This document shows, one piece after another, positions 42,575 through 51,826 of a stretch of DNA of 64,000 nt. Source of the DNA: Flavobacterium sp. 245 (GTDB lineage: Bacteria > Bacteroidota > Bacteroidia > Flavobacteriales > Flavobacteriaceae). Below the pieces are notes generated by a model. The model made no database searches, was not told the origin of the DNA, and saw nothing but the letters and a program-made list of their open reading frames with translations. Every line of letters starts with the position of its first letter. The first letter of the stretch is position 1. The stretch is from the NCBI RefSeq assembly GCF_004362055.1, contig NZ_SNXB01000002.1:496001-560000 (forward strand), in the 5' to 3' direction. The position numbers and the translations under genes were made by a program.

Positions 42575-43351
42575 ATGAAAAAGATTTTATTAATCGTTTT
42601 TACTTTCTTTTGCATCAATTCGGCCCAATCGCAAGTTTTAATTTCCTTGATTTTTGGAGATAAACTTAACTCTGAGTTTTTAGAATTTGGTTTAGAAGGC
42701 GGCGTAAATTTTTCTACTATTTCAAATATGGATTCTTCGGGAACAAATCCTGGTTTTAATCTTGGTTTTTACTTTGACTTTAGGTCAAGAAAAAATCCAG
42801 CTTGGATGATTAATACTGGTGTAATTGTAAAATCTCCTATGGGTGCACAGGGAATTCCGGTCTATCCTACTGGAGATGCAAATTTAGACAATACATTTGC
42901 CGGCGGCAGCGTGAACCGTGAAATACGTTATTTTAATGTTCCGATATTAATTAAATATCAGTTCAAAAATAATATTTATGTAAAAGCCGGACCACAGTTT
43001 GGTTTATTAGCAAAAGCCTTTGATGAATTCAAAAATGAATATGAGAAAGACGATATTCTTTACAAAAAAAACATACGCGATCAAATTCATGTTATTGATG
43101 CCGGGCTTGCAGCAGGTTTGGGTTATCATTTAAACGTTGGAAACGGCCTTAATTTTACGGTTCAATACTACTATGGCCTGGTAACTGTTATGAAAGGCGA
43201 CGGACCAAATAATCAGTACAACAGATCTTGGTACATTACGGCCGGAATACCTATTGGCAAAGGAAAAGCAGCTCAAAGAAAAGCAGAAAAAGAAGCGGAA
43301 TTGAATAAAATTATTCTTCCTGAAGATGAAAAAGCACCGCCAAAAAATTAA
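42575..43351 (+). CDS. PorT-like/outer-membrane protein beta-barrel domain protein
   Basis: 258 residues. Signal peptide ends near NSAQSQ (residue 20). The Omp_b-brl_2 pattern is visible: EFGLEGGVNFSTISNM, WMINTGVIVKSPMG, IRYFNVPILIKYQFKNNIYVKAGPQFGLLAKAF, GLAAGLGYHLNVGNGLNFTVQYYYGL. The last strands end in ITAGIPIGKGK and then a long charged tail (AAQRKAEKEAELNKIILPEDEK) that would lie in the periplasm. The function of this barrel is unknown. It forms an operon with the preceding gene. Confidence 0.78.
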   Translation: MKKILLIVFTFFCINSAQSQVLISLIFGDKLNSEFLEFGLEGGVNFSTISNMDSSGTNPGFNLGFYFDFRSRKNPAWMINTGVIVKSPMGAQGIPVYPTGDANLDNTFAGGSVNREIRYFNVPILIKYQFKNNIYVKAGPQFGLLAKAFDEFKNEYEKDDILYKKNIRDQIHVIDAGLAAGLGYHLNVGNGLNFTVQYYYGLVTVMKGDGPNNQYNRSWYITAGIPIGKGKAAQRKAEKEAELNKIILPEDEKAPPKN

Positions 43352-43391
43352 GTTCTCCTTTATTTACATTTGTATTTGCGCTTAAAAAAAA

Positions 43392-43531
43392 TTTAACACA
43401 TAGAAACATAGGATTTCTCTGCGGTTAAAGGCGTTTCACTTTTTTAAAATAAACATAGCTTATGTGTGAGAAACCTAGTTTCTTTTCGTATTCTTTTTTA
43501 CACATTTAAAACTATGTTTCTATGTGTTAAA
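43392..43531. repeat. Inverted repeat of TTAACACATAGAAACATAG words
   Basis: Perfect 20-bp arms (43392-43411 and 43512-43531) with about 100 bases between, in which further related words occur (ACATAGCTTATGTGTGAG). It lies between convergent genes and may act as a bidirectional terminator. Confidence 0.8.
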
Positions 43532-43542
43532 AATAATTACAT

Positions 43543-44139
43543 CTATTGGTCTAATTTTGTATTTATTGATGCAATAAAATGAAGTATTTCCTGTGTGTTT
43601 AAAACAAAATCAGGATCTGTATATAAAATAGCATTATTAGGCATAAAAGGCATTTCTGCAGAAAGCGGATTTTGAACGGCGATTGTTCCGCCAGATGCTT
43701 TAATAGCTTTTAAACCTTCAGTTCCATCTGCATTTGAACCTGAAAATAAAATTCCGATCAAAGACGATCCATAAATTTCGGCCGCCGATTCAAAAGAAAC
43801 ATCAATACTCGGACGGCTGTAGTTTATTTTCTCGGAAGTATCTAAAGCCAATATTCCGTCTTTTTCAAACAATAAATGATAATTTGATGGTGCTATATAA
43901 ATAAATCCAGGCAAAAGCGGTGTTTTGTCTTCAACTGGCTTTACTTTTATGTTTGATTTTAGTGAAATTAAATCCTCTAAAGTCTGCTCGTCTGTGCTTT
44001 TTCTGTGAAGCACAATTACAAGTGCAAAATCATTGAGTGTGATCAGCTCTGGCAAAATAAGCATTAAAGCATTCAAACTTCCGGCCGATCCTCCAATAAT
44101 AACTACTTTACAATTTGATATTATTTTAATTTCCTCCAT
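43543..44139 (-). CDS. cheB: CheB-type methylesterase domain protein (no receiver)
   Basis: 198 residues consisting only of the CheB catalytic domain. The catalytic Ser is Ser18 in VVIIGGSAGSLNALM, the His is in IVLHRKSTDEQTLEDL, and the Asp is in FSGSNADGTEGLKAIKASGGTI. The N-terminal receiver of classical CheB is absent. It overlaps CheR by 19 bases. In chemotaxis CheB removes methyl groups from receptors; without CheA, CheW or MCP genes here, it probably acts in a kinase-based signalling system, as proposed for CheB/CheR next to hybrid kinases in Bacteroidota. Confidence 0.9.
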   Translation of the reverse strand: MEEIKIISNCKVVIIGGSAGSLNALMLILPELITLNDFALVIVLHRKSTDEQTLEDLISLKSNIKVKPVEDKTPLLPGFIYIAPSNYHLLFEKDGILALDTSEKINYSRPSIDVSFESAAEIYGSSLIGILFSGSNADGTEGLKAIKASGGTIAVQNPLSAEMPFMPNNAILYTDPDFVLNTQEILHFIASINTKLDQ

Positions 44140-44930
44140 ATTTTATCTTTATCCAATTGTTTGTATTTATTTGGAGCAATCGAATATTTTATAGTTTCTT
44201 TTGTACCCAAAGCCAAAAAACCTAAAACAGCTAAACTTTCGTCAAATAAATTGATTACGCGTTTTTGCAAATCAGCATCAAAATAAATTAAAACGTTGCG
44301 ACACAAAATCATATCAAATTCATTGAAAGAAGTATCTGAAACGAGATTGTGTTGCGAGAAAACCATTTTTTCAGCCAGATCGCCATTAAACTTTGCTATT
44401 CCGTAGTTTGCTGTGTAATAACTTGAAAAATCTTCTTGACCTCCAGCGTCACGATAATTTTGTGAATACTCTTTCATCATTCGAAGCGGAAAAATCCCTT
44501 TTTTGGCTGTTTCTAAAACGGTCGCATTAATATCAGTCGCGTAAATTAAAGATTTATGAAGCAAGCCTGCCTCTTTGAGCATTATTGCCATCGAATAGAC
44601 TTCTTCGCCGGTTGAGCATCCGGCGTGCCACAATCTAATAAAAGGTTTTGTTCCTAAAAGTGGTAAAATTTCATTTCTCAAGACACTGTAAAATGAAGGA
44701 TCACGAAACATTTCAGTTACATTAACTGTAATTTCGTCCACCATTCTTTTGTAATATTCGGGATCTGAGCGGACTTTGGAAAGAAATTCATGAAAATGCG
44801 TAAAACCATCTAAATGAAAAATTCGGTTCACACGCCTTTTTAGCGAAGCTCTGGAATAACTTCCAAAATCAAAACCATAATATTCATAAACTTCGTTGAT
44901 AAGCGTCTCTAGCTCAATATCCTCAATCAT
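44121..44930 (-). CDS. cheR: CheR-type methyltransferase
   Basis: 269 residues. CheR N-terminal helices (LETLINEVYEYYGFDFGSYSRASLKRRVNRIF), then the SAM domain with RLWHAGCSTGEEVYSMAIML, IYATDINATVLETAKKG and MILCRNVLIYFD. It transfers methyl groups from SAM to glutamates of signalling proteins. It overlaps CheB by 19 bases and is preceded, 19 bases upstream, by a stand-alone receiver protein. No methyl-accepting protein is visible; the large hybrid kinase upstream has HAMP and coiled-coil segments that could be targets. Confidence 0.92.
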   Translation of the reverse strand: MIEDIELETLINEVYEYYGFDFGSYSRASLKRRVNRIFHLDGFTHFHEFLSKVRSDPEYYKRMVDEITVNVTEMFRDPSFYSVLRNEILPLLGTKPFIRLWHAGCSTGEEVYSMAIMLKEAGLLHKSLIYATDINATVLETAKKGIFPLRMMKEYSQNYRDAGGQEDFSSYYTANYGIAKFNGDLAEKMVFSQHNLVSDTSFNEFDMILCRNVLIYFDADLQKRVINLFDESLAVLGFLALGTKETIKYSIAPNKYKQLDKDKIWRKLK

Positions 44931-44949
44931 ATTCCTTTCAAATTTTAGC

Positions 44950-45315
44950 TCAAATTCTGCTTAAAATAAGCAGTAATTTATCAACATCTACTGGTTTTGA
45001 GATGTAATCATCTGCCCCAGCCTCTAAACATTTTTCCTTATCGCCCGTCATAGCTTGAGCCGTTACTGCAATAACAAAAAGAGATGTTCTTGAAGGAATC
45101 GCTTTTATTAACGGAATTGCATCATAACCATCCATTTCTGGCATCATCATATCCAATAAAACGGCATCAACCTTTTCATCCGATTTAAGTAGCTTTAAAG
45201 CTTCTTCAGCACTTGTACAAGACAAACAATCGTAAGACTTGACGCGTAAAGTATGCGTCAATGCGAAAATATTCCTAGAATCGTCATCTACAATTAAAAG
45301 TCGTTTTTTACTCAT
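44950..45315 (-). CDS. Single-domain response regulator
   Basis: 121 residues, one receiver domain: LLIVDDDSRNIFALTHTLR (acidic pocket), phosphorylated Asp in VDAVLLDMMMPEMDGYDAIP, Thr in VIAVTAQAMTGDKEKCLEAGADDYISKPVD with the conserved Lys. It has no output domain. Its sequence is close to the third receiver of the hybrid kinase encoded upstream (DDDVRNIYSLTKALE, LLDMMMPNMDGYETA), which suggests a gene or domain duplication. It probably relays phosphate from the kinases to CheB/CheR or elsewhere. Confidence 0.92.
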   Translation of the reverse strand: MSKKRLLIVDDDSRNIFALTHTLRVKSYDCLSCTSAEEALKLLKSDEKVDAVLLDMMMPEMDGYDAIPLIKAIPSRTSLFVIAVTAQAMTGDKEKCLEAGADDYISKPVDVDKLLLILSRI

Positions 45316-45333
45316 AAACTCTTATATTTTTTT

Positions 45334-45413
45334 GCCACGAATTACACTAATTTTCACTAATTTTTAATTAAAAAATACCAATTGTATTTGTGTCAATTTG
45401 TGTAATTCGTGGC
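45334..45413. repeat. Inverted repeat of GCCACGAATTACAC words
   Basis: Perfect 14-bp arms (45334-45347 and 45400-45413) around AT-rich sequence, in the only wide gap of the minus-strand signalling operon. It could act as a processing site or partial terminator. Confidence 0.7.
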
Positions 45414-45422
45414 GTTTTACTT

Positions 45423-48400
45423 TTATACTTTATCGTAAAGCCAAACTCGCAGTAACGAAAGTAGCTGGTCAACATCAACCGGTTTTGTTATATAATCTGA
45501 TGCTCCGGCTTTTATACATTTTTCTCTGTCTCCTGTCATGGCTTTTGCTGTAACGGCAATTAATGGCAGATTCAAAAATTTCGGATTTGCCCTAATTTTC
45601 TCTGCTGTTTCATAACCGTCCATATTAGGCATCATCATGTCTAATAAAATTACATCTGTATCTGGATTTTCATTCAGAATTTTTATGGCTTCATTTCCGT
45701 CAAAAGCTGTAATAATATTCATTTTAAATACTTCTAAAGCTTTTGTAAGCGAATAAATGTTTCGGACATCATCGTCAACAATCAGGACTTTTTTATCATG
45801 CAGAATGTTATTCAGTAAATTTAGCTTTTTATGTCCTTCCTTTTTGTCTTTTCCTTCTTTTTTATCTTCGACCAAATGCAGAAAAAGAGAAACTTCATCT
45901 AGCATTCTTTGATACGAATGTGCCGTTTTCACAATAATTGAATCGGCGTACTTTTTAATTTTTACTTCTTCCTTAAGCGATAAACTTTTTCCTGTAAAAA
46001 CAATCACAGGCAAATTCTCCAAGCCCGGATTTTTTTTCACGCCGTCTAGAATTTGATACGCCTGTTTATCAGGAATTCCCATATCCAAAATTACGCAATC
46101 TACTTCAGTTTTATTTAAAGCCTGAAGCCCGTCAGAAACTTCACTTTTAATCTCTGAGTTAATACTGTATGTTTCTAAAAAATAAGCTAAAGCCTTAGCA
46201 TGTTTCGGGTTATCTTCAATAATTAAAACCTTTTGTGCTTCTTTATTTATAATATGTTCGATTCGCAAAAACACGTCAGGAATTTTTTCAAAAGCTACTG
46301 GTTTATCTAAAAAGTCAACAGCACCTTTTAGCAAACTTTCCTGCTTTAATTTGTGTGAAGACATGATATGCACCGGAATATGTTTTGTTTCGGAATGATT
46401 TTTTAATTCTTCCAAAACTTCCCAGCCACTTTTTACAGGAAGTTCAATATCAAGCAAAATCCCAACTGGTTTATAGAGCACGGTGAAATTCAATGCATAA
46501 TCACCGCGAACTGAAACAACACCCTTATATCCTTTTTGACGTGTAAAAGCCAAAAGTGATTTTGCAAAATTCACATCATCTTCAACAATTAAAATTACCT
46601 TGTCGCCTTCGCGAATTGAATTTCGATCATCCTCAATTTCAGCTGGAATTACAAGACTAATGTATTTTTTTTCAGAAGCTGGTTCTTCTTCCTCTACTTC
46701 TGTAAAATCAGTTGGCGGAATTTTTTCAACATTTATTTTATTATATGCCGATCCAAAAACGGGCAGACATAATGTAAATGAGCTTCCCTCATTCACTTTA
46801 CTGTGCAGTATAATTTCTCCTTTTAATAATTTTGCCAATTCCCTGCTGATCGACAATCCTAAACCTGTTCCACCATATTTTCGTTTTGTTGATCCGTCTG
46901 CTTGTTGGAAAGCCTCAAAAACAAGTGGTTGTTTTTCTAACGGAATTCCAATTCCTGTATCTTTTACAATAAAGCAGATTATTTTTTCGTCATCTGTATT
47001 AATTTTAATTTCAAGGCTTACTTTTCCTTTTTCAGTAAATTTAATTGCATTTGAAATCAGGTTTTTCAAAATTTGTTCCAAGCGCATTTTATCTGTTTTA
47101 ATGACAATTGGCGCTTCTTTAGAAATAATTTCAAATTCAATTCCTTTTTCTTTTGCAACGAGATTAAACAAGTTCCAAAGTGTGTCTGTAATCTCTTTAG
47201 TCGAAACATCTAAAAATTCCAATTCCATTTTACCGGCTTCAATTTTGGATAAATCCAAAATTTCATCAATTAAACCTAATAAACTGTTTCCTGAACTCTG
47301 AATCACTTTTGCAAATTCAATCTCTTCATTGTTCATGCTGTTATTATTGTTTTCAGACAATAATCGGCTTAAAAGAAGAATTGAGTTCAACGGCGTTCTT
47401 AGCTCGTGCGACATATTGGCCAAAAATTCCGATTTGTATCGTGTCGTCAGTTCTAGAGCTTCGGATTTTTTCTGAATTTCATTGTTTTTTTCTTCCAATA
47501 AAACACTTCTTTCAGACAATTCTTCATTGGTTTGTTCCAATTCTTCCTGCTGAACCCTAAGTTCTTCTTCAGAAGCCTGAAGTTTTTCTGTCTGCGCTTC
47601 TAATTCGGCATTAATAGCCTCAAGTTCACTATGCTGTACCTGAAGTTCTTCCGATTGTGATTGTGTTTCTTCGAGCAGTTCCAGCACTCGTTTTCTGTTT
47701 TGAGTCGATCTTAATGCAATTCCGATGTTGTTGGCAACCATTCTCAAAAATTCTAAATGCAGTTCTGAGAATCCATAAATACTTGCCAGTTCAATAGCAC
47801 CTTCCATTTTATTATCTATTAAAGGAAATGCGACAACATGAGTAGGTTTAATTTGTCCTAAAGCATAATTAATCTGAATGTCATCTGGAGTTAACGTTTT
47901 TAGTTCTAACATTTTACCAGAAATCATAACCTGACCAATAAGACCTTCGCCCTTTTTGATACGCTCTCTGTTTTTGCTTGGTATATAACTGTAACCAGCC
48001 GCAGTCGCAAGTTCATCTCCATCTATCACATACATAACACCTGCGCTGCTGTTGGTATAGTTACATAAAAATTCTATAATATCTTTTGATAATTTCTGTA
48101 ATGGTTTTTCGCCTAACATTGTATTATTCAAATCGGCAATCCCTGTTTGAAGCCATTCTTTCTGCGACAGCAAATCGAATGACTTTTTAAGATTAACACC
48201 CATTGTGTTCAGCGATTCTCCAACACTTCCAAGTGCATCTGCTTTTGTGTCATCAACGCGAATGTCATAATTTCCATTTGAAATATTGGTAGCAATTGTA
48301 CTGATTGCTTCAATTCTTTGAGCCGTTTCAAAATCTTTTTTCTCTAATTCAATTTGTAAAGCCACACGTTCGTTAAAATCTTTAAGAATTCGGAACAAGA

Positions 48401-49010
48401 AAACAATGGAAATAATAAACGCAATAAAAAAGGCAACAATGATCAATATTAAACTGTAATTGCCATATTTTTCTGAATTTGCGTTGCGTTCTGCTAAAAG
48501 TCCCTGCTCTGTAGCTTCAACTTTTTTAATGACCGCACGCAGATCATTCATCATTTTTCTGCCTTCATTTAAATCAAAAATCAAGGCATCTTTTCCAAGA
48601 CGTTTTTTGACTATCTGATTGTTCAAATATTTAAAAAAACTAGCACGCATATCACGCAGTTCTTTCAAAAGTTTTTGTTGCGAAGGATTATCAACTGTAA
48701 GTTCGTCCAATTTATCAAAATAAGCATTGGATTTAGCCTCAGAATCGTTGTATCTGTCTACAAACTGTTCGTCGCCAGTAATCAAATAGCCTCGCATATT
48801 TGTCTGCGCCTCTGTAATAATTGCTGAACCTTCGTTTAAATTATAAATAACTTCCTGAGTGTGATTGACCCAGAAATTGCTATGCAGCAAGCTTTGAATG
48901 CTTATAAACGACGCAACAGAGCTAATGGTAAGTACTAATAACGAAACTAAAGAACTTATTAGCAGATTTCTTTTAAAATTATTCTTCATATATAATTTCT
49001 GTTTATTCAT
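45423..49010 (-). CDS. Hybrid sensor histidine kinase with CHASE3, HAMP, GAF and three receivers
   Basis: 1195 residues. Order: TM1 (about 15-35), CHASE3 periplasmic domain (about 38-180: VNHTQEVIYNLNEGSAIITEAQTNMRGYLITGDEQF in part), TM2 (about 185-207), HAMP, GAF (about 300-440), long coiled coil (440-525), HisKA with FLANMSHELRTPLNSILLLS, HATPase (NLISNAIKFTEKGK; DTGIGIPLEKQ; GGTGLGLSIS), then three receiver domains (about 815-930, 945-1060, 1080-1195) each with its Asp. Its start overlaps the stop of the kinase upstream by 8 bases. Such kinases with CheB/CheR downstream form Bacteroidota stress or environmental sensors; the signal is not known. Confidence 0.93.
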   Translation of the reverse strand: MNKQKLYMKNNFKRNLLISSLVSLLVLTISSVASFISIQSLLHSNFWVNHTQEVIYNLNEGSAIITEAQTNMRGYLITGDEQFVDRYNDSEAKSNAYFDKLDELTVDNPSQQKLLKELRDMRASFFKYLNNQIVKKRLGKDALIFDLNEGRKMMNDLRAVIKKVEATEQGLLAERNANSEKYGNYSLILIIVAFFIAFIISIVFLFRILKDFNERVALQIELEKKDFETAQRIEAISTIATNISNGNYDIRVDDTKADALGSVGESLNTMGVNLKKSFDLLSQKEWLQTGIADLNNTMLGEKPLQKLSKDIIEFLCNYTNSSAGVMYVIDGDELATAAGYSYIPSKNRERIKKGEGLIGQVMISGKMLELKTLTPDDIQINYALGQIKPTHVVAFPLIDNKMEGAIELASIYGFSELHLEFLRMVANNIGIALRSTQNRKRVLELLEETQSQSEELQVQHSELEAINAELEAQTEKLQASEEELRVQQEELEQTNEELSERSVLLEEKNNEIQKKSEALELTTRYKSEFLANMSHELRTPLNSILLLSRLLSENNNNSMNNEEIEFAKVIQSSGNSLLGLIDEILDLSKIEAGKMELEFLDVSTKEITDTLWNLFNLVAKEKGIEFEIISKEAPIVIKTDKMRLEQILKNLISNAIKFTEKGKVSLEIKINTDDEKIICFIVKDTGIGIPLEKQPLVFEAFQQADGSTKRKYGGTGLGLSISRELAKLLKGEIILHSKVNEGSSFTLCLPVFGSAYNKINVEKIPPTDFTEVEEEEPASEKKYISLVIPAEIEDDRNSIREGDKVILIVEDDVNFAKSLLAFTRQKGYKGVVSVRGDYALNFTVLYKPVGILLDIELPVKSGWEVLEELKNHSETKHIPVHIMSSHKLKQESLLKGAVDFLDKPVAFEKIPDVFLRIEHIINKEAQKVLIIEDNPKHAKALAYFLETYSINSEIKSEVSDGLQALNKTEVDCVILDMGIPDKQAYQILDGVKKNPGLENLPVIVFTGKSLSLKEEVKIKKYADSIIVKTAHSYQRMLDEVSLFLHLVEDKKEGKDKKEGHKKLNLLNNILHDKKVLIVDDDVRNIYSLTKALEVFKMNIITAFDGNEAIKILNENPDTDVILLDMMMPNMDGYETAEKIRANPKFLNLPLIAVTAKAMTGDREKCIKAGASDYITKPVDVDQLLSLLRVWLYDKV

Positions 49011-50217
49011 ATTTTAAAGGAAGTACAATAATAAAGCTCGCACCTTTGCCTACTTCGCTTCTAGCAGTGATTAATCCGTTGTGTTTTTCTATGATTTTTT
49101 TTGCAATCGCTAAACCAATTCCGGTTCCTTCATACGTTTGACGGTCATTTAAACTTTGAAAAATGATAAAAATTCGATCTAGATAAATTTCGTCAAAACC
49201 AATTCCATTGTCTTTTACTGTAATTCTGCAGAATTTTCCATCTGGTGAAGTCGCGCTGTCAAAAGATTTAGTGGCAATTAATTCTGAAGTAATTTCGATG
49301 AGTGGAGGTTCATTTGCACCTGAGAATTTAATGGCATTTCCAATCAGGTTTTGAAAAACCTGACGAAGCTGGCTAGGAATACTGTCAATTGTTGGGAGTT
49401 CAGAAGTTTTGATCGTTGCATTCTTTCGATCAATCAAATAATCAAAATCCGAAAGCACTTCCTGCAAAACGACATTTAAATCGGTACTTTCCGGTTTGAC
49501 TTGCGCTGATAATCGCGAATATGCTAAAAGATCCGTAATCAATGTCTGCATTCTTTCAGCCGATTTAATAGTACGGTCCACATAATCAACTGCTTTTTCA
49601 TCGGCACTTAAATAAAGGTCTTTGATAATTTTTATAAAGATTTGAATTTTTCGAATCGGCTCATTCAAATCGTGCGAAACAACCCAGGCAAACTGTTGCA
49701 GTTCGTGGTTTTTCATCTCTAACTCTTCATTTTTCAAAACCAATTCTTTTGTTCTTTCGGCAATTTTAATTTCAAGATTATCCTGCGCTTCTTTTCTGAT
49801 TTTTATTTCTTTTGAAAGAAGATCTTTAATGCCTTTCAGTTCATTTTGCTGTTCGTAGATTTTAATAAAGGTTTTTACCTTCAGCATCAGCAAATCGGTA
49901 TCAACAGGTTTTGTGATATACTCCACCGCACCCGTTTCATAACCTTTAAAAATGTATTTTTTTTCGATATTTAAAGCAGAAAGAAATATAACCGGAATAT
50001 CTTTTGTCCGTTTATTTCCTGAAAGGATTTTTACCACTTCAAAGCCATCAAGTCCTGGCATTTGAACATCCATAATAATGAGGCAGTAATTTGTTTTTAA
50101 AATTTTCCTCAGGGCTTCCTCACCAGATTCGGCGGTATCGACATCGATATTATGCAGCTCTAATGTTTTTTTTAAGGCAATAATATTTGCCTTTATATCG
50201 TCTACAATCAATACCAT
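49003..50217 (-). CDS. Response-regulator/histidine-kinase hybrid (REC-HisKA-HATPase)
   Basis: 404 residues, soluble. An N-terminal receiver (LIVDDIKANIIALKKTLE; Asp in CLIIMDVQMPGLDGFEVVK; Lys in EYITKPVD), a coiled coil (about 120-170), HisKA of the bacteriophytochrome type (LQQFAWVVSHDLNEPIRKIQIF) and HATPase (NLIGNAIKFSGANEP; DNGIGFDEIYLDRIF; GTGIGLAIAKKI). A receiver that feeds a kinase usually receives phosphate from another kinase. It is the first gene of the operon that continues with the hybrid kinase. The 275-base gap to its right holds the divergent promoters. Confidence 0.92.
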   Translation of the reverse strand: MVLIVDDIKANIIALKKTLELHNIDVDTAESGEEALRKILKTNYCLIIMDVQMPGLDGFEVVKILSGNKRTKDIPVIFLSALNIEKKYIFKGYETGAVEYITKPVDTDLLMLKVKTFIKIYEQQNELKGIKDLLSKEIKIRKEAQDNLEIKIAERTKELVLKNEELEMKNHELQQFAWVVSHDLNEPIRKIQIFIKIIKDLYLSADEKAVDYVDRTIKSAERMQTLITDLLAYSRLSAQVKPESTDLNVVLQEVLSDFDYLIDRKNATIKTSELPTIDSIPSQLRQVFQNLIGNAIKFSGANEPPLIEITSELIATKSFDSATSPDGKFCRITVKDNGIGFDEIYLDRIFIIFQSLNDRQTYEGTGIGLAIAKKIIEKHNGLITARSEVGKGASFIIVLPLKYE

Positions 50218-50492
50218 GCCGTATGGGGTAAAAGCGTTAAGAATTTGTTTTGGTTTGAAATACTAAGCGTTGGCGTTATCCAAAACATCTGATCCTATTT
50301 TGGACAGCCAAAGCTCAACTTTCAAATTTATAAAGAAAAGTTAAAATTATTTTTCATCAAAAATCTAATTCGTTATATAATTCCCATGTTTAAGAAAATC
50401 GCATTTTTTGAGATAATCTTAAAATTATTTCAGTTAATCTACTGATAGAAAACTATCTAAATTACAAATGAATTACGATAACTTAAACTATT

Positions 50493-51341
50493 ATGAAAAA
50501 GGTTAAAACATTTCCTGAACAAAAACAGGAACTTCCCGGAAATGAATATTTAATGCATCCCGAACCCGAAATAATACGTAAAAATTATGCTGGAAGCGGT
50601 AAGCTTCTTGGTAAAGTCGCTTTTATAACAGGCGGTGACAGTGGTATAGGGCGCAGTGTCGCAGTTCATTTTGCCAGAGAAGGTGCGAATATTGCGATTG
50701 TCTATTTAAAAGAAGACAAAGATGCACTGCAAACAAAAGAATTAATTGAGAAAGAAGGCCAGCAATGCCTTTTAATAAGTGGTGATTTAAAGGATGAGAA
50801 ATTCTGCAAAAGTGCCGTTAAAAAATGCATCAGTACATTTAAAAAAATAAATGTTTTGGTTAATAATGCTGCAGTTCAATTTCCGCAAAATGAATTAGAA
50901 AAAATTACTGCGGCACAGCTTCAGAAAACTTTTGAAACCAATATATATCCCTATTTCTATGTAACAAAAGCGGTGCTGCCACTTCTAAATGAAAATGACA
51001 CTATTATCAACACAAGCTCAGTAACGGCTTATAGAGGCAGTGAACATTTAGTAGATTATGCCAGCACAAAAGGCGCAATCGTTAGTTTTACCAAATCGCT
51101 ATCCGCTATGCTTGCAAAAAGAAAAATCAGAGTAAACGGTGTTGCGCCAGGGCCTATCTGGACACCGTTGATTGTGGCTAGTTTTGATAAAATTTCAGAT
51201 TTTGGAAAAGACAATCCGATGGGAAGAGCCGGACAGCCATCAGAAGTTGCGCCAGCCTATGTGTTTTTGGCCTGCGAGGACAGCAGTTATATTACAGGAC
51301 AATTTATTCATATTAATGGAGGGGAATTGGTTGGAGGATAA
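50493..51341 (+). CDS. SDR-family oxidoreductase (YghA-like)
   Basis: 282 residues. Rossmann motif VAFITGGDSGIGRSVAVHFAREG (TGxxxGIG), NNAA in VLVNNAAVQFPQNELEKI, catalytic Ser in IINTSSVTAYRG, YxxxK in DYASTKGAIV and NGGELVGG at the end. The N-terminal extension (FPEQKQELPGNEYLMHPEPEII) is that of the E. coli YghA/general-stress SDR group. Substrate unknown; members are often induced by stress. It opens the stress region and is followed by a SemiSWEET gene. Confidence 0.9.
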   Translation: MKKVKTFPEQKQELPGNEYLMHPEPEIIRKNYAGSGKLLGKVAFITGGDSGIGRSVAVHFAREGANIAIVYLKEDKDALQTKELIEKEGQQCLLISGDLKDEKFCKSAVKKCISTFKKINVLVNNAAVQFPQNELEKITAAQLQKTFETNIYPYFYVTKAVLPLLNENDTIINTSSVTAYRGSEHLVDYASTKGAIVSFTKSLSAMLAKRKIRVNGVAPGPIWTPLIVASFDKISDFGKDNPMGRAGQPSEVAPAYVFLACEDSSYITGQFIHINGGELVGG

Positions 51342-51342
51342 G

Positions 51343-51380
51343 AAAAAACCTTAGCGCCTCAGCATCTTAGAATCTTAGAA
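51343..51380. repeat. CTTAG/CTCAG word repeat before the SemiSWEET gene
   Basis: Repeated AACCTTAGCGCCTCAGCATC and CTTAGAATCTTAGAA words fill the gap between the SDR and SemiSWEET genes; same family as at 51655-51797. Confidence 0.6.
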
Positions 51381-51389
51381 ATTAAAAAA

Positions 51390-51650
51390 ATGAACTATAT
51401 CGACATTATAGGATTATTTGCAGGAGGATGCATCACCATATCTACAATTCCTCAGATTTTAAAAGTTTGGAAAACTAAGAAAGTAAAGGATATTTCACTC
51501 AAGACTTTTGGAATACTGACTTTTGGAATAGTTGTTTGGATTATCTATGGAATTTTAAAAAAAGATTTACCAATCATAATCACGAATAGTGTTTCGCTAT
51601 GTCTAAATCTAGTGATGGTCTATTTTATAATTTATTACGAAAAAGAGTAG
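51390..51650 (+). CDS. SemiSWEET sugar transporter
   Basis: 86 residues, three membrane helices. The PQ-loop pattern is exact: IIGLFAGGCITISTIPQILKVWKTKKVKDISLKTFG (TM1 with the PQ motif), ILTFGIVVWIIYGILKKDLPIIITNSVSLCLNLVMVYFII. Two copies assemble into one channel that exchanges mono- or disaccharides by facilitated diffusion across the inner membrane. It follows the SDR gene after 48 bases of repeat. Confidence 0.92.
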   Translation: MNYIDIIGLFAGGCITISTIPQILKVWKTKKVKDISLKTFGILTFGIVVWIIYGILKKDLPIIITNSVSLCLNLVMVYFIIYYEKE

Positions 51651-51654
51651 TCTG

Positions 51655-51797
51655 AGTTTCTAAGATGCTGAGATGCTAAGATCCTAAGCTAAAAAATCTT
51701 AGAGTCTCAGCATCTTAGAGTCATAAAAAAAACTCTGAGACACCAGTTTAAAAAAACTTAGAATCTCAGAATCTCAGAATCTTAGCGTCTTAGAAAT
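51655..51797. repeat. CTTAG/CTCAG word repeat after the SemiSWEET gene
   Basis: Perfect 13-bp arms (51661-51673 with 51705-51717, TAAGATGCTGAGA) plus more TTAGAATCTCAGAATC copies. It lies between convergent genes. Confidence 0.7.
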
Positions 51798-51826
51798 GAA
51801 TCTTAAGACAAAATATATGTTGCTTC

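Noticed and set aside
46600-47301. 233-codon plus-strand frame
   Set aside because: Antisense to the HisKA/HATPase part of the hybrid kinase; Ser-rich, no fold, no start signal.
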